DNA of 25,915 nucleotides from Bacillota bacterium (GTDB lineage Bacteria > Bacillota > Clostridia > Christensenellales > CAG-138): positions 1-25,915 of the forward strand of contig JAEZLG010000148.1 in assembly GCA_023435855.1 (NCBI GenBank), given 5' to 3'. This document shows, in pieces, positions 1 to 6,954 of this stretch. The position numbers were made by a program, and so were the translations under genes. The notes beneath the pieces were generated by a model that worked only from the letters and a program-made list of their open reading frames with translations, did not search any database and had not been told where the DNA came from. Numbering within the stretch: the first letter of the stretch is position 1; each line of letters begins with the position of its first letter.

Positions 1-2
1 AT

Positions 3-695
3 GCCCTGCGCCCTGCCGCACAATCCGTCTCCATAGTCCCTGTAGGGCTTACGAGATTCCGCGATACGCTATCACCGCTTCGCTGCCTTACGAAGGAGGA
101 AGCGCGCGCAACAATCGAACAGCTTAAGCATTTCCAGGAGCGTTCCATAAATGAATACGGCGATGCGTTTGTTTTTGCGTCCGACGAGTTGTATATTAGC
201 GCCGGTCTTCCCCTCCCACCTTATGAGCATTACGGCGATTTTGAGCAAATTGAAAACGGCGTTGGGCTTTTGCGCCGCTTTGAGGAAGGCTTTCTCTATG
301 CACTCGAGGAGCAAAAGCCTCTTAAAAATAAGGTGAAGCTTATCGGCGCGTCCGGAATTTGCGCAGCTCCTTTTTTACAAGAACTATTTCATAAGCTCGC
401 GCCTTACAATATCTTCATCGATTTACACGCTGTTAAGAACGACTATTTCGGGCATACAGTAACGGTGAGCGGGCTTGTTTGTGCGCAGGATATCACTTCA
501 CAGCTGTGTGACATTGAAGGGGATGTACTTTTAATCCCCACATCGATGCTCAGAGAAAACGACGATGTGTTTTTAGACGGCGTATCCTGTGAGGAGCTTG
601 AAAGATCATTAGGAAAGCGCGTCGTATCCATGAGCGCGTCGGATGGAGAACTATTTATAGCGGAGCTTTTCGAGTTGCTCCGAAAAGAGGTGTAG
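3..695 (+). CDS. DUF512 family protein, C-terminal part (5' end outside window)
   Basis: The reading frame is open from the left edge to the TAG at 693-695, so the start lies upstream. The visible 230 residues match the DUF512 domain (TIGR03279-type, PDZ plus radical-SAM-like proteins): SIVPVGLTRFR early on, then ASDELYISAGLPLPP, a QIENGVGLLRRF block, and near the end TVTVSGLVCAQD, LLIPTSMLRE and FLDGVS. The biochemical role of this family is unknown to me. In Clostridia the gene usually sits directly before der. Here only one base separates its stop from the der ATG, so the two are almost certainly co-transcribed and translationally coupled. The N-terminal PDZ and cysteine-motif region is not in the window. 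Confidence 0.88.
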   Translation, partial: ALRPAAQSVSIVPVGLTRFRDTLSPLRCLTKEEARATIEQLKHFQERSINEYGDAFVFASDELYISAGLPLPPYEHYGDFEQIENGVGLLRRFEEGFLYALEEQKPLKNKVKLIGASGICAAPFLQELFHKLAPYNIFIDLHAVKNDYFGHTVTVSGLVCAQDITSQLCDIEGDVLLIPTSMLRENDDVFLDGVSCEELERSLGKRVVSMSASDGELFIAELFELLRKEV

Positions 696-696
696 G

Positions 697-2025
697 ATGT
701 CAAGACCAATCGTAGCGGTAGTCGGCCGCCCAAACGTCGGAAAATCCACGTTTTTCAATAAGATCATTGGCAGGCGCATCGCTATTGTCGAGGATACGCC
801 GGGCGTAACACGCGACCGCATTTATGGCGATGCCCAATGGCTGACGCATGATTTCACGCTTATCGATACCGGCGGCATTGAACCGGAGAAGGACGATATT
901 ATAAGCGCACAAATGCGCCGTCAAGCCGAGCTTGCCATTGAAACGGCAGATGTTATCCTCTTTTTGGTGGACGGACGCGAGGGTATTACCGCTTCGGACG
1001 AGGACGTGGCTGCGCTTTTGCGCCGCTCCAAAAAACCCGTTGTATTAGCCGTAAACAAGGTGGACAATCAAAAATTTGAGGATTCTGTTTACGACTTTTA
1101 TTCTCTTGGAATCGGCGATCCCTTCACCATTTCTGCGGAGCAGGGACTTGGGCTTGGGGATCTTCTGGATGAGATCGTTAAGCACTTTGATGAGAGTACC
1201 ATTCCCGAGCGAGAGGATGAAACCAAAATCGCCGTGGTGGGCAAACCCAACGTTGGTAAGTCGAGCCTCGTCAACGCTCTTTTAGGTCAGGAAAGAACCA
1301 TCGTGAGCGACATCCCCGGAACCACACGCGATGCAATTGACTCCCCTTTTACGTATAACGGCGAAAACTATATTTTAATTGATACCGCAGGTATACGCCG
1401 TAAGCGCGCCATCGAGGATGAAAGTATCGAGCGCTATAGTGTTATAAGGTCCCTCGGTGCTGTACGCCGCGCGGATGTGGTGCTCATCGTGGTGGATGCC
1501 TCCGAAGGTATGAGCGAGCAGGACGTCCGCATTGCAGGATATGTGCACGAGGAGGGAAAAGCCTCTGTTTTGATTGTAAACAAATGGGATAAAATAGAAA
1601 AAGATACGCATACCATGAACGAGTTTCAAAAAAAGCTTGCTTCCGATCTTGCGTTTATGGATTATGTGCCGATGCTGTTTATTTCCGCAAAGACCGGTCA
1701 GCGCGTTCCGAAGGTTCTTGAGACTGCAAAGATGGCCTACGTGCAAAACTGCACCCGCATAAAGACCGGCACGCTCAACGACGTTGTGGCCGAGGCTGTG
1801 AGCATGAACGAGCCCCCTTCGGACAAGGGGCGAAGGCTTAAGATTTATTATGCGACGCAAACGGGCATTAAGCCTCCCACTTTCGTTCTGTTTGTAAACG
1901 ACCCCGATATTATGCACTTTTCCTATAAGCGGTATTTGGAAAACTACTTCCGTAAGTCGTTTGGATTTACCGCAACACCCCTGCGTATTTATGTAAGAAA
2001 GCGCGGAGAAAAAGAAGGCTTTTAG
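697..2025 (+). CDS. der: Ribosome biogenesis GTPase Der (EngA)
   Basis: 442 aa, the usual Der length. Two tandem GTPase domains are visible: the first P-loop GRPNVGKST at residues 10-18 with DTPGVTRD, DTGG and NKVD; the second P-loop GKPNVGKSS near residue 181 with DIPGTTRD, DTAGIRRK and NKWD. A KH-like C-terminal domain follows, ending in a basic RKRGEKEGF tail. Der is a double-GTPase that acts in maturation of the 50S ribosomal subunit and is generally essential. The ATG follows the DUF512 stop after one base, with an AGAGG-like ribosome site inside the end of that gene. It is followed 27 bp later by plsY, fitting one operon. Confidence 0.98.
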   Translation: MSRPIVAVVGRPNVGKSTFFNKIIGRRIAIVEDTPGVTRDRIYGDAQWLTHDFTLIDTGGIEPEKDDIISAQMRRQAELAIETADVILFLVDGREGITASDEDVAALLRRSKKPVVLAVNKVDNQKFEDSVYDFYSLGIGDPFTISAEQGLGLGDLLDEIVKHFDESTIPEREDETKIAVVGKPNVGKSSLVNALLGQERTIVSDIPGTTRDAIDSPFTYNGENYILIDTAGIRRKRAIEDESIERYSVIRSLGAVRRADVVLIVVDASEGMSEQDVRIAGYVHEEGKASVLIVNKWDKIEKDTHTMNEFQKKLASDLAFMDYVPMLFISAKTGQRVPKVLETAKMAYVQNCTRIKTGTLNDVVAEAVSMNEPPSDKGRRLKIYYATQTGIKPPTFVLFVNDPDIMHFSYKRYLENYFRKSFGFTATPLRIYVRKRGEKEGF

Positions 2026-2052
2026 CCATGAAAGGTAATTAGGAGGCTCGTC

Positions 2053-2691
2053 TTGGAATTTAAACTCATTTATCTCGCCTGCATTTTAGCAGGGTATCTG
2101 ATTGGCAATTTGCAGACCGCCGTGTTTTTAAGCAAATACCGCTACCATAATGACGTTCGCCAACACGGCAGCGGCAATGCCGGAACCACCAACATGCTTC
2201 GTGTTTTCGGCATGAAGCCCGGTGTTATTACGTTCCTGGGCGATTTTGCAAAAGGCATTCTCGCCATTCTCATCGGAAGGCTCTTAGCCGGTGAACCCGG
2301 TGCGTATATCGCGGGCTTTTTCGCAGTGATAGGTCACGACTTCCCTGCCATTTTCGGCTTCAAGGGCGGTAAAGGCGTTGCGACCTCTATGGGTATCGCT
2401 TGGATGATAGACCCTTTATTCGGGGCTGCAGCGACTGTAATCGGTTTTATCATCATCTACCTTTCGCAGATGGTTTCCTTGGGTTCGCTCGTTGGCTTCA
2501 CATCGTTTGTGGTGCTGGTCGCGGTCTTTAGAGCGGACGAAACATTAAAGATTATTATCGCGGCATCGCTTTTTGCGATGATGGTAATACGCCATATCGA
2601 GAACATATCGCGACTGATAAAAGGTACGGAGAGCAAGCTGTTTCAAGCGAAAAAAACGAAATCTAACAAGCATGATATTTCGAAGAATTAA
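2053..2691 (+). CDS. plsY: Glycerol-3-phosphate acyltransferase PlsY
   Basis: 212 aa polytopic membrane protein. PlsY transfers the acyl group from acyl-phosphate to glycerol-3-phosphate, the first committed step of phospholipid synthesis in most Gram-positives. The three signature blocks are present: HGSGNAGTTNMLR near residue 36, GFKGGKGVATSMG near residue 107, and RHIENISRLIKGTE near the C-terminus. The start is TTG at 2053, chosen because a perfect AGGAGG lies at 2041-2046 with good spacing and the protein then begins with the normal first membrane helix. The tail is lysine-rich. A terminator follows. Many Clostridia have gpsA next in the operon; it is absent here. Confidence 0.96.
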   Translation: MEFKLIYLACILAGYLIGNLQTAVFLSKYRYHNDVRQHGSGNAGTTNMLRVFGMKPGVITFLGDFAKGILAILIGRLLAGEPGAYIAGFFAVIGHDFPAIFGFKGGKGVATSMGIAWMIDPLFGAAATVIGFIIIYLSQMVSLGSLVGFTSFVVLVAVFRADETLKIIIAASLFAMMVIRHIENISRLIKGTESKLFQAKKTKSNKHDISKN

Positions 2692-2709
2692 AAAATAACA
2701 AAAATGATC

Positions 2710-2738
2710 GGGCACCTCGTGTAGAGGTGCCTTTTGTT
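2710..2738 (+). terminator. Rho-independent terminator after plsY
   Basis: Perfect 8-bp stem GGCACCTC (2711-2718) / GAGGTGCC (2724-2731) with a 5-nt loop, followed by TTTTGTTGTTG. It ends the DUF512-der-plsY operon and isolates spoIVA. Confidence 0.85.
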
Positions 2739-2762
2739 GTTGTGTGGGTAACGGAACCTTAA

Positions 2763-2791
2763 GCATGTTTTGATGATACATCACATATATA
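2763..2791 (+). promoter_or_regulatory. Possible sigma-E-type promoter of spoIVA
   Basis: GCATGTT (2763-2769) and CATATATAT (2783-2791) with a 13-bp spacer resemble the -35 and -10 elements of the mother-cell sigma factor SigE, which drives spoIVA in Bacillus. It lies about 40 bp upstream of the chosen ATG, after the plsY terminator. The match is only partial and the spacer a little short, so this is an inference supported mainly by position. Confidence 0.3.
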
Positions 2792-2829
2792 TCTACTGTC
2801 GATTTGCCGAAGTTGGGAGGAGCGTCGAA

Positions 2830-4308
2830 ATGGACAGGATGGAATTGTATCGAGATATTGCCCAGAGGACGGACGGAGATATCTACATGGGTGTGGTCGG
2901 GCCTGTACGAACGGGTAAGTCCACATTCATCAAGCGGTTTATGGACCTCATGGTGCTGCCCGGCATGAAGAATGAGTTCGCTAAAACGCGGCTCACGGAC
3001 GAATTGCCGCAAAGCGGTTCCGGGCGTACCATTATGACCACGCAGCCCAAGTTTGTGCCTAACGAGGCGGCGGAACTCTTGCTAGACGAGAGCATGAACG
3101 TTCGCGTCCGCATGGTAGACTGCGTAGGCTATATGGTACCCGGCGCAACCGGCCATGAGGAAAACGATGCACCACGTATGGTGCGCACACCTTGGTTCGA
3201 TTACGACATTCCCTTTGAGGATGCAGCCGAGATCGGCACCCGCAAGGTTATCACCGACCATTCCACCATCGGACTCGTCGTGACGACAGATGGCAGCATT
3301 ACGCAGATTCCCCGCGAAAACTATGTGGAAGCCGAGGAACGCGTGGTAAAAGAACTCAAGGAGCAAGGAAAGCCTTTTGTACTCATCATCAACAGCACGC
3401 GCCCAAACAGCGAGGAAACAAGGGATCTAAGTGAAGCGCTCTCCAACAAATACGGCACTCCTGCGTGTACCATGGATGTTCTCAATATGAATACGCAGGA
3501 AATCTACAATCTCCTCGAAAAGGTGCTCATGGAGTTCCCGATCCGCATGCTTCACATCTGTGTACCCGCTTGGGTGAGCGCGCTTGGGACGGAGCATTGG
3601 CTCGTTAAGAGCATTCTCGACCCCATGGCAGAGCCGCTTGATAACCTTTATCGGATGCGCGACTATGAAGGTATCGTTCCGGCACTCCAAAATATAGAGG
3701 GCTTTGAACCGGCAAACATCCGCTCCGTATCGCCCGGTTCAGGCATCGTGGAACTGGAGTTAAGGCCGGAGAACAGCATGTTCTATCGCATTCTTGGCGA
3801 AGAGTGTGGCTGTGAGATTGAAGACGACGCACATCTTTTCTCGGCCATCAAGAGTTTTGTCATGGCGAAAAAGGAATACGACCATCTCAGTGCTGCGCTC
3901 GATTCAGCACATCGAACCGGCTACGGCATGGTTCCCCCTATTATGGATGAGATGGTGCTTGAGGAACCGGAGATCGTCCAGCATGGCAGTCGCTTTGGCG
4001 TTAAGCTTCGGGCGCGCGCCTCGGGACTGCATATCATCCGCGTGGATATCGAGTCCGAGGTATCACCTCTTGTAGGCACGGCGGAACAGTCAGAGGAGTT
4101 CATGAATTATCTCGTGAACACATTTGAAAACCAACCTACAAAAATATGGCAGACAAACATTTTCGGTAAACCTCTTTACGACATGGTGCGCGAATCTATG
4201 GTCGGCAAAGTAAACCGTCTGCCCGACGAGGTGCAGCAAAAGCTTCAGGAGACATTGCAGCGCATGGTGAATGAGGGCTGTAACGGGCTTATTTGTATAC
4301 TCCTATAG
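2830..4308 (+). CDS. spoIVA: Stage IV sporulation protein A (spore coat morphogenetic ATPase)
   Basis: 492 aa from the ATG at 2830, identical in length to B. subtilis SpoIVA. SpoIVA polymerises on the forespore surface in an ATP-dependent manner and forms the base layer on which the coat assembles. The Walker A motif GPVRTGKST is at residues 24-32, with K30 at the Bacillus position; DCVGYMVPGA and a TDGSIT segment follow, and the protein ends in the family tail CNGLICILL. An upstream in-frame TTG at 2770 would add 20 residues, but TGGGAGG at 2814-2820 places the real start at 2830. Upstream lies a terminator and a possible sigma-E promoter, downstream a second terminator, so it is probably monocistronic. 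Confidence 0.97.
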   Translation: MDRMELYRDIAQRTDGDIYMGVVGPVRTGKSTFIKRFMDLMVLPGMKNEFAKTRLTDELPQSGSGRTIMTTQPKFVPNEAAELLLDESMNVRVRMVDCVGYMVPGATGHEENDAPRMVRTPWFDYDIPFEDAAEIGTRKVITDHSTIGLVVTTDGSITQIPRENYVEAEERVVKELKEQGKPFVLIINSTRPNSEETRDLSEALSNKYGTPACTMDVLNMNTQEIYNLLEKVLMEFPIRMLHICVPAWVSALGTEHWLVKSILDPMAEPLDNLYRMRDYEGIVPALQNIEGFEPANIRSVSPGSGIVELELRPENSMFYRILGEECGCEIEDDAHLFSAIKSFVMAKKEYDHLSAALDSAHRTGYGMVPPIMDEMVLEEPEIVQHGSRFGVKLRARASGLHIIRVDIESEVSPLVGTAEQSEEFMNYLVNTFENQPTKIWQTNIFGKPLYDMVRESMVGKVNRLPDEVQQKLQETLQRMVNEGCNGLICILL

Positions 4309-4330
4309 CCTAGAGTAAGTATGAAAACGG

Positions 4331-4376
4331 AAAGGCTTATTGTCTTGAAACGACAATAGGCCTTTCTGCTTCGTTT
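4331..4376 (+). terminator. Terminator after spoIVA
   Basis: 14-bp stem AAAGGCTTATTGTC (4331-4344) with GACAATAGGCCTTT (4352-4365), one G-U pair, then a T-rich stretch CTGCTTCGTTTGTTT. It separates spoIVA from tag. Confidence 0.8.
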
Positions 4377-4420
4377 GTTTCGTAGTATGATATTTCTACC
4401 TACATAAGAGAGGAACTGCC

Positions 4421-4978
4421 ATGGAGAACGAACTTACACGCTGTGGCTGGGCAAAAAGCGACCTGGAAAAAGAATATCATGACAACGTATGGGGTAAGCC
4501 TCTGCACGATGATCATGAACTTTTCAAAAAATTGATTCTTGACGGTCAACAAGCAGGGCTTAGCTGGAGCATCATACTCAAAAAGATGGATGGCCTATGT
4601 GCCGTCTACGACGATTTTAATCCGCGTCTTCTCGCACATTATGACACGGATAAAATAGACGCCCTATTGCACGACGACCGGATCATCAAAAACCGCGCCA
4701 AAATTAACGCAGCCGTGCATAACGCCAAATGCTATTTTGCGCTCTGCGAAAAATTTGGCTCTCTTAATGCCTTTTTATGGCATTATGTGGATGGAAAGAC
4801 CATTGTGAACCATTGGAAGGATCTTAAAGAAATACCCGCCACCTCCCCTATCTCCGATTTGATCAGTCGCGACTTGAAAAAGCTCGGCTTCAAGTTTGTA
4901 GGCAGCACAATCGTTTACGCCTTTATGCAGGCGATAGGCATGGTAAACGATCATTTGGTCGATTGTTCATTTCGTTGA
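4421..4978 (+). CDS. tag: DNA-3-methyladenine glycosylase I
   Basis: 185 aa, normal for Tag, which excises 3-methyladenine from alkylated DNA in base-excision repair. The N-terminal RCGWAKSD and YHDNVWGKP blocks, the helix-hairpin-helix core (FKKLILDGQQAGLSWSIIL) and the C-terminal GMVNDHLVDC are all family hallmarks. The four zinc ligands of the E. coli enzyme appear conserved as C8, H20, H178 and C182. The ribosome site GAGAGGAA precedes the ATG. It stands alone between the spoIVA terminator and the tRNA-Pro promoter. Confidence 0.96.
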   Translation: MENELTRCGWAKSDLEKEYHDNVWGKPLHDDHELFKKLILDGQQAGLSWSIILKKMDGLCAVYDDFNPRLLAHYDTDKIDALLHDDRIIKNRAKINAAVHNAKCYFALCEKFGSLNAFLWHYVDGKTIVNHWKDLKEIPATSPISDLISRDLKKLGFKFVGSTIVYAFMQAIGMVNDHLVDCSFR

Positions 4979-4997
4979 TGATTCCTTGCCAAAAATC

Positions 4998-5027
4998 TTG
5001 ACAATCCCACCCATGTGGTGTTAACAT
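4998..5027 (+). promoter_or_regulatory. Sigma-A promoter of tRNA-Pro
   Basis: Perfect -35 TTGACA (4998-5003), 18-bp spacer, -10 TAACAT (5022-5027). The expected transcript start is about 15 nt before the mature tRNA 5' end. Confidence 0.65.
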
Positions 5028-5048
5028 ATCAAAGGTCGAGATAATCAT

Positions 5049-5125
5049 CTGGGTGTGGCGCAGTTTGGTAGCGTGCTTGAATGGGGTTCAAGAGGCCGGA
5101 AGTTCAAATCTTCTCACCCAGACCA
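5049..5125 (+). tRNA. tRNA-Pro (anticodon GGG), CCA encoded
   Basis: Folds as a full cloverleaf. The acceptor CTGGGTG (5049-5055) pairs with CACCCAG (5115-5121), with discriminator A and an encoded CCA at 5123-5125. The D arm contains GCGCAGTTTGGTA. The anticodon stem CTTGA/TCAAG encloses the 7-nt loop ATGGGGT, giving anticodon GGG with G37, as expected for proline. The T arm GGAAG/CTTCT has the loop TTCAAAT. It has its own promoter and terminator. The 3' 29 nt (from 5097, CCA included) are duplicated exactly at 5324-5352, see the repeat entries. Confidence 0.95.
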
Positions 5126-5323
5126 AACAAAAAGAGGGTTCTAAACCCTCTTTTTTGTTTGCTCCTTTGCAGAAACTTGAACTTCCGGCTTCGCGGAACC
5201 CCATCGGGGTTCAAGGAGTGAGCGACGAGTGGCAAAACAGCCGGGGGCTGTTTTGCAGGCGCGAACGGGCGGCGGGTCCCGCGAGCAGCCGTAAGGCGCG
5301 GAGCGGGAGTCCGCCCCGGGCAG
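5097..5323 (+). repeat. tRNA-linked tandem repeat, unit 1 (227 bp, complete)
   Basis: The unit consists of the tRNA-Pro 3' end, its terminator, and a GC-rich segment of about 150 bp with several hairpins. The segment opens with TTGAACTTCCG (5177-5187), which pairs with CGGAAGTTCAA (5324-5334), the first bases of unit 2, so the inner part can close on itself. Inside are GAACCCC/GGGGTTC (5196-5202, 5206-5212), a perfect 11-bp stem GCAAAACAGCC/GGCTGTTTTGC (5232-5242, 5246-5256), and a long arm from GGGCGG (5267-5272) to CCGCCC (5311-5316) with inner TCCCGC/GCGGGA and a GTAA apical loop (5291-5294). This reads as a multibranched structured element. Its function is unknown to me. Reading frames through it are fortuitous. 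Confidence 0.8.
5126..5159 (+). terminator. Terminator of tRNA-Pro
   Basis: The stem AAACAAAAAGAGGGTT / AACCCTCTTTTTTGTTT with a 3-nt loop starts directly after CCA. The T-run forms part of the 3' arm. The second repeat copy carries the same outer stem with a compensatory C-to-T / G-to-A exchange, which supports it as a functional RNA hairpin. Confidence 0.85.
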
Positions 5324-5519
5324 CGGAAGTTCAAATCTTCTCACCCAGACCAAATAAAAAGAGTTCCTAGCGGGAACTCTTTTTATTTGCTTTAAGCGGA
5401 TGCTTGAACTTCCGGCTTCGCGCAACCCCATCGGGTTCAAGGGGTGAGCACCGAGAGGCAAAGCAGCCGGTGGCTGTTTTGCAGGTGCGAACGGGCGGCG
5501 GGTCTTGCGAGCAGCCGTA
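5324..5519 (+). repeat. tRNA-linked tandem repeat, unit 2 (truncated at 3' side)
   Basis: Repeats unit 1 at an offset of 227 bp. The first 31 bases, including the tRNA T arm, 3' acceptor strand and CCA, are identical to 5097-5127. It then has its own terminator (5351-5388) and the start of the hairpin segment: TTGAACTTCCG (5404-5414), AACCC/GGGTT (5424-5428, 5433-5437) and GCAAAGCAGCC/GGCTGTTTTGC (5458-5468, 5472-5482). In this last stem an A-T pair of unit 1 has become G-T, still pairable as RNA. It breaks off at 5519, inside what is the apical loop of the third arm in unit 1. No tRNA 5' half precedes this copy, so it does not encode a tRNA. Confidence 0.8.
5351..5388 (+). terminator. Terminator hairpin of repeat unit 2
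   Basis: AAATAAAAAGAGTTCC / GGGAACTCTTTTTATTT with loop TAGC. It is homologous to the tRNA-Pro terminator but with a different loop-proximal sequence and one compensatory pair in the outer stem. Confidence 0.7.
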
Positions 5520-5569
5520 TTCGATAGAAAGCAAGTTCCTTGACACTTTTATTAAACTGCACCGAAGTC

Positions 5570-5599
5570 TGGACAGCATTCGGTAAACTATGATACACT
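5570..5599 (+). promoter_or_regulatory. Probable promoter of the MFS transporter
   Basis: TGGACA (5570-5575), 18-bp spacer, TACACT (5594-5599), located 34 bp before the ATG. A second TTGACA at 5540-5545 has no good -10 partner. The gap 5520-5632 contains nothing else recognisable. Confidence 0.45.
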
Positions 5600-5632
5600 C
5601 TTTTCGCTTTTTTAAGTTTTTCGGAGGTATAC

Positions 5633-6841
5633 ATGAAGTCCTGGAAGAAAACGGTCGCTCTATTCCTTGTTGGACAAATGATTTCCTTGTTCGGTTCTTC
5701 GCTGGTGCAGTATGCGCTCATGTGGAACGTAACGCTCAAGACGCAATCGGGGACAATGATGACGATCGCCATTCTCTGCGGTTTTCTACCGATGTTTTTC
5801 CTGACGCCCTTTGCCGGCGTCTGGGCTGACCGCTACCCGCGCAAGCGGCTCATCATCCTGGCCGATGGCATGATAGCCCTGGCCACGGTGCTATTAATGG
5901 TGCTAATGCTCTTAGGGCACAGCGAACTATGGCTCATCTTTACCTTCATGGCGGTACGGGCGTTGGGCTCGGCGGTGCACGGCCCGGCAATCAGCGCGGT
6001 ATTGCCGCAGATCGTGCCACAGAAGAATCTCACCCAGGTTTCCGGCATCAACGGCAGTGTGCAGTCGGCAGTGATGCTCATCTCACCCATGGTGAGTGCG
6101 GCGCTTCTTTCCTTCTCCAGCATGCCCATCATTCTTTTGATCGATGTCATCACGGCAATTATCGCCATCGCTATGCTGCTGTTATTCATTCCGATTCCCG
6201 TTCATGAGAAGGCCCAGACACAGAAGGCAGGCGGCTACTTCGCAGACCTGAAGGCCGGCTTTGCGTACATCGGCAGTCACCGCTATCTGATACTTTTCTT
6301 CTTAATGTGCCTAGGATTCATGGTGATGGCAGCTCCGGTTGCCTTTCTCACGCCGCTGCAGGTGACCCGCTCCTTTGGCGGGGATTATTGGCGTTTGACG
6401 GCCATCGAGGTTGCCTTTTCAGCCGGTATGATGGCAGGCGGTGGGCTTATCGCTGCCTGGGGCGGTTTCCGCAACCGCATGCACACGATGGTGATGGCCA
6501 ATATCATCATCGGGCTGTGTACGGTCGCGCTAGGGGTTATACCAAATTTCTGGGTTTATCTGGCCTTCATGGTGGTTACCGGCCTGTCCATGCCCATATT
6601 CAACACGCCATCGAGTGTTCTCATACAGCAGCGGGTAGACGGTGACTATCTCGGCCGCGTCTTCGGGGTGATGACGATGATCGGCTCAGTTGGCATGCCG
6701 TTGAGCATGCTGGTGTTCGGACCGCTGGCCGACGTTGTACCGATCGAGTGGCTGCTGCGGGGGACCGGAGCTGCCATCATGGTGATCGGTTTTCTGCCGC
6801 TCTTGAGCCGCACGATGCTGGCTGCCGGAGAACCCATATGA
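5633..6841 (+). CDS. MFS transporter, probable drug exporter (MFS_3 / DHA3-like)
   Basis: 402 aa with about twelve hydrophobic segments, typical of a 12-helix major facilitator. The loop between helices 2 and 3 carries the MFS motif A variant GVWADRYPRKR at residues 62-72. The overall pattern (short cytoplasmic N-terminus MKSWKKT, LFLVGQMISLFGSSLVQYAL) resembles the MFS_3 group that includes macrolide efflux proteins and the enterobactin exporter EntS. The substrate cannot be read from the sequence. The CGGAGG site 7 nt before the ATG fixes the start. Codons look richer in G/C at third positions than in the flanking genes, and the gene sits between truncated repeat unit 2 and another repeat-like terminator, suggesting acquisition as a single-gene insert. 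Confidence 0.9.
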   Translation: MKSWKKTVALFLVGQMISLFGSSLVQYALMWNVTLKTQSGTMMTIAILCGFLPMFFLTPFAGVWADRYPRKRLIILADGMIALATVLLMVLMLLGHSELWLIFTFMAVRALGSAVHGPAISAVLPQIVPQKNLTQVSGINGSVQSAVMLISPMVSAALLSFSSMPIILLIDVITAIIAIAMLLLFIPIPVHEKAQTQKAGGYFADLKAGFAYIGSHRYLILFFLMCLGFMVMAAPVAFLTPLQVTRSFGGDYWRLTAIEVAFSAGMMAGGGLIAAWGGFRNRMHTMVMANIIIGLCTVALGVIPNFWVYLAFMVVTGLSMPIFNTPSSVLIQQRVDGDYLGRVFGVMTMIGSVGMPLSMLVFGPLADVVPIEWLLRGTGAAIMVIGFLPLLSRTMLAAGEPI

Positions 6842-6873
6842 GCGATAATAGATAGGCTTTTGTCAATATTTTT

Positions 6874-6916
6874 CAAATAAGAGATGAGTTCCCCACGGCA
6901 ACTCATCTCTTATTTG
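6874..6916. terminator. Strong bidirectional terminator between MFS gene and winged-helix gene
   Basis: A perfect 17-bp inverted repeat (6874-6890 with 6900-6916, outer bases CAAATAAGAG / CTCTTATTTG) with a 9-nt loop between two convergent genes. The hairpin and the sequence directly downstream (TTATTTGCTT at 6907-6916 and on to about 6932) resemble the terminator and following bases of tRNA-linked repeat unit 2; about 22 of 26 positions from 6907 agree. It may therefore be a third remnant of that repeat. Confidence 0.75.
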
Positions 6917-6954
6917 CTTAAAACGAATGATTGAATCCTAGATCAAAAAGAAAT

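Noticed and set aside
1375..1917. 180-codon open frame antisense to der
   Set aside because: Mirror frame of a strongly conserved gene, no ribosome site, composition explained by der codon usage.
2545..3012. 155-codon - strand frame across the plsY-spoIVA junction
   Set aside because: Overlaps two well supported genes and a terminator; no ribosome site or family resemblance.
5097..5519. CRISPR array
   Set aside because: Only two long units containing a tRNA end; no short regularly spaced repeats and no cas genes.
5053..5586. Several open frames of 60-110 codons on both strands across the tRNA-linked repeats
   Set aside because: They run through the tRNA, terminators and hairpins, have no ribosome sites and repeat only because the DNA repeats; treated as fortuitous.
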